6,077 bases of DNA from Victivallales bacterium (GTDB lineage: Bacteria > Verrucomicrobiota > Lentisphaeria > Oligosphaerales > Oligosphaeraceae): contig JAFYIW010000277.1 in assembly GCA_017538465.1 (NCBI GenBank), forward strand, positions 1-6,077, in the 5' to 3' direction. Shown here piece by piece: positions 5,494-6,077 of the stretch. How positions within the stretch are numbered: position 1 is the stretch's first letter; every line of letters starts with the position of its first letter. The position numbers and the translations under genes are program-made. Below the pieces are notes generated by a model. That model was not told the DNA's origin, searched no databases, and saw only the letters and a program-made list of their open reading frames with translations.

Positions 5494-5521
5494 GTTATAT
5501 TATGATAGGTGCCTGATTCAA
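5494..5521 (-). promoter_or_regulatory. Candidate sigma-70-type promoter for the trp operon
   Basis: On the minus strand TTGAAT (5521-5516) and TATAAC (5499-5494) are separated by 16 bases, each matching four or five positions of the consensus boxes. Transcription would begin near 5487, giving about 120 bases of leader before trpL. It is the best match I found between the divergent genes, but this AT-rich stretch offers other -10-like hexamers (TATCAT, TAATAT). Confidence 0.5.
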
Positions 5522-5553
5522 GGCGATTAAGTATTTCTTTTTCTTACCACTCG

Positions 5554-6077
5554 ATGCCGGACGACGCAAACAACCCGAATACCACAGCGCTCAACGCCCG
5601 CATCCTGCTATTTGAGGCCGACGAAGGCCTGGCCGAAATTCTCAAGCACCTTCTGCGCAACCAGAACTGCCGAGTCCTGGAATGCGCCAGCCGGGAAGAA
5701 CTCCCCACGCTTTTCGCCTCCCGTGAATGGGATGCCGTGTTCTGCGACCAGCAATTCGCTGACGCCCTTTTGCCGTTGGCCAACGCCGCGCAGACGCCCG
5801 TGATTTTGATTGCGGGTTATGATGAAATTGACACCGCACGACAGACGGTTTCCCGTCAGCAGGCATTCGCGTGGCTGCCCAAGCCCCTGCCGTCTCAACA
5901 GGCACTCAAATATCTTCAGGATGCCGTGCAGTGGCGGGCAGAACACCCCCAACCGACGCCGACGGCCATGCCGATTGTGATGCCGAAGGTGGATGATTCG
6001 CAGCCCAAAAGCCATTACGGGCTGATGGTCGGGGAGTCCGCGCCGATGCAGGAACTCCTCACCGAGGACGAATTCGC
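5554..6077 (+). CDS. Receiver-domain protein, probable NtrC-type regulator, partial (runs off right edge)
   Basis: The 174 visible codons start MPDDANNPNTTALNARILLF. Residues 16-125 read as a response-regulator receiver fold: first strand ARILLFEADEGL, probable phosphoacceptor Asp65 in WDAVFCDQQF, fourth strand TPVILIAGYDEIDTA (81-95), and the conserved Lys-Pro in WLPKPL (107-112). A Pro-rich linker (135-152) follows, then YGLMVGESAPMQELL (156-170), which resembles the I-G-E-S-x-x-M-Q entry to the sigma-54-interacting AAA+ domain of NtrC-family activators. The Walker motifs and DNA-binding domain lie beyond the edge, so that part is inferred. The acidic pocket is atypical (E-A-D instead of D-D) and the usual Thr/Ser on strand four is Ala87. 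No Shine-Dalgarno is evident before the ATG; an in-frame GTG at 5509 is an alternative. It diverges from the trp operon; a functional link is unproven. Confidence 0.72.
   Translation, partial: MPDDANNPNTTALNARILLFEADEGLAEILKHLLRNQNCRVLECASREELPTLFASREWDAVFCDQQFADALLPLANAAQTPVILIAGYDEIDTARQTVSRQQAFAWLPKPLPSQQALKYLQDAVQWRAEHPQPTPTAMPIVMPKVDDSQPKSHYGLMVGESAPMQELLTEDEF

Noticed and set aside
5507..5515. AGGTGCCTG as a stray copy of the trpG-trpD repeat core
   Set aside because: Only eight bases of the core match and the second palindrome arm is absent; a chance match is likely.

Overview
The window holds most of a tryptophan biosynthesis operon on the minus strand, read right to left: leader peptide trpL, then trpE, trpG, trpD, trpC, trpF and the first 44 codons of trpB, which runs off the left edge. 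Together these genes encode the route from chorismate to indole-glycerol phosphate, plus the start of the tryptophan synthase beta subunit. A trpA gene is expected just beyond the left edge but is not in view. On the right, diverging on the plus strand, is the start of a gene with a receiver-like domain that seems to lead into a sigma-54-activator-type region; it runs off the right edge.

Layout: trpB start (1-133, minus); a 174-base gap of degenerate heptamer repeats and an inverted repeat (134-307); trpF (308-907); trpC (931-1719); a 54-base gap with a heptamer repeat; trpD (1774-2790); a 206-base gap with a six-copy tandem array; trpG (2997-3602); trpE (3617-5131); a leader with two strong intrinsic terminators and a 16-residue leader peptide carrying Trp-Arg-Trp-Arg (5132-5367); a divergent promoter region with three inverted repeats (5368-5553); and the receiver-domain gene (5554 to the edge). 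No gene-free stretch exceeds 300 bases.

The part most worth attention is the leader. It has the parts of a classical ribosome-mediated trp attenuator: Shine-Dalgarno, short ORF with two Trp codons next to its stop, a segment just after the stop that can pair with the 5' side of a terminator, and that terminator with a T7 tract. Unusually, a second, stronger terminator follows before trpE. The segment after the trpL stop is bipartite: its first half complements the arm region of terminator 1 and its second half is a perfect 8-base complement of the arm region of terminator 2. One leader element could therefore control two terminators in series. This comes from base-pairing read by eye and has not been folded computationally.

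Organism: a moderately GC-rich bacterium. The intergenic regions are unusually rich in short degenerate repeats (heptamers and a GGTGCCTGTCACC array), which reminds me of some Verrucomicrobiota, Lentisphaerota, Kiritimatiellota or similar genomes. That is a weak impression only; nothing in the window fixes the taxon.
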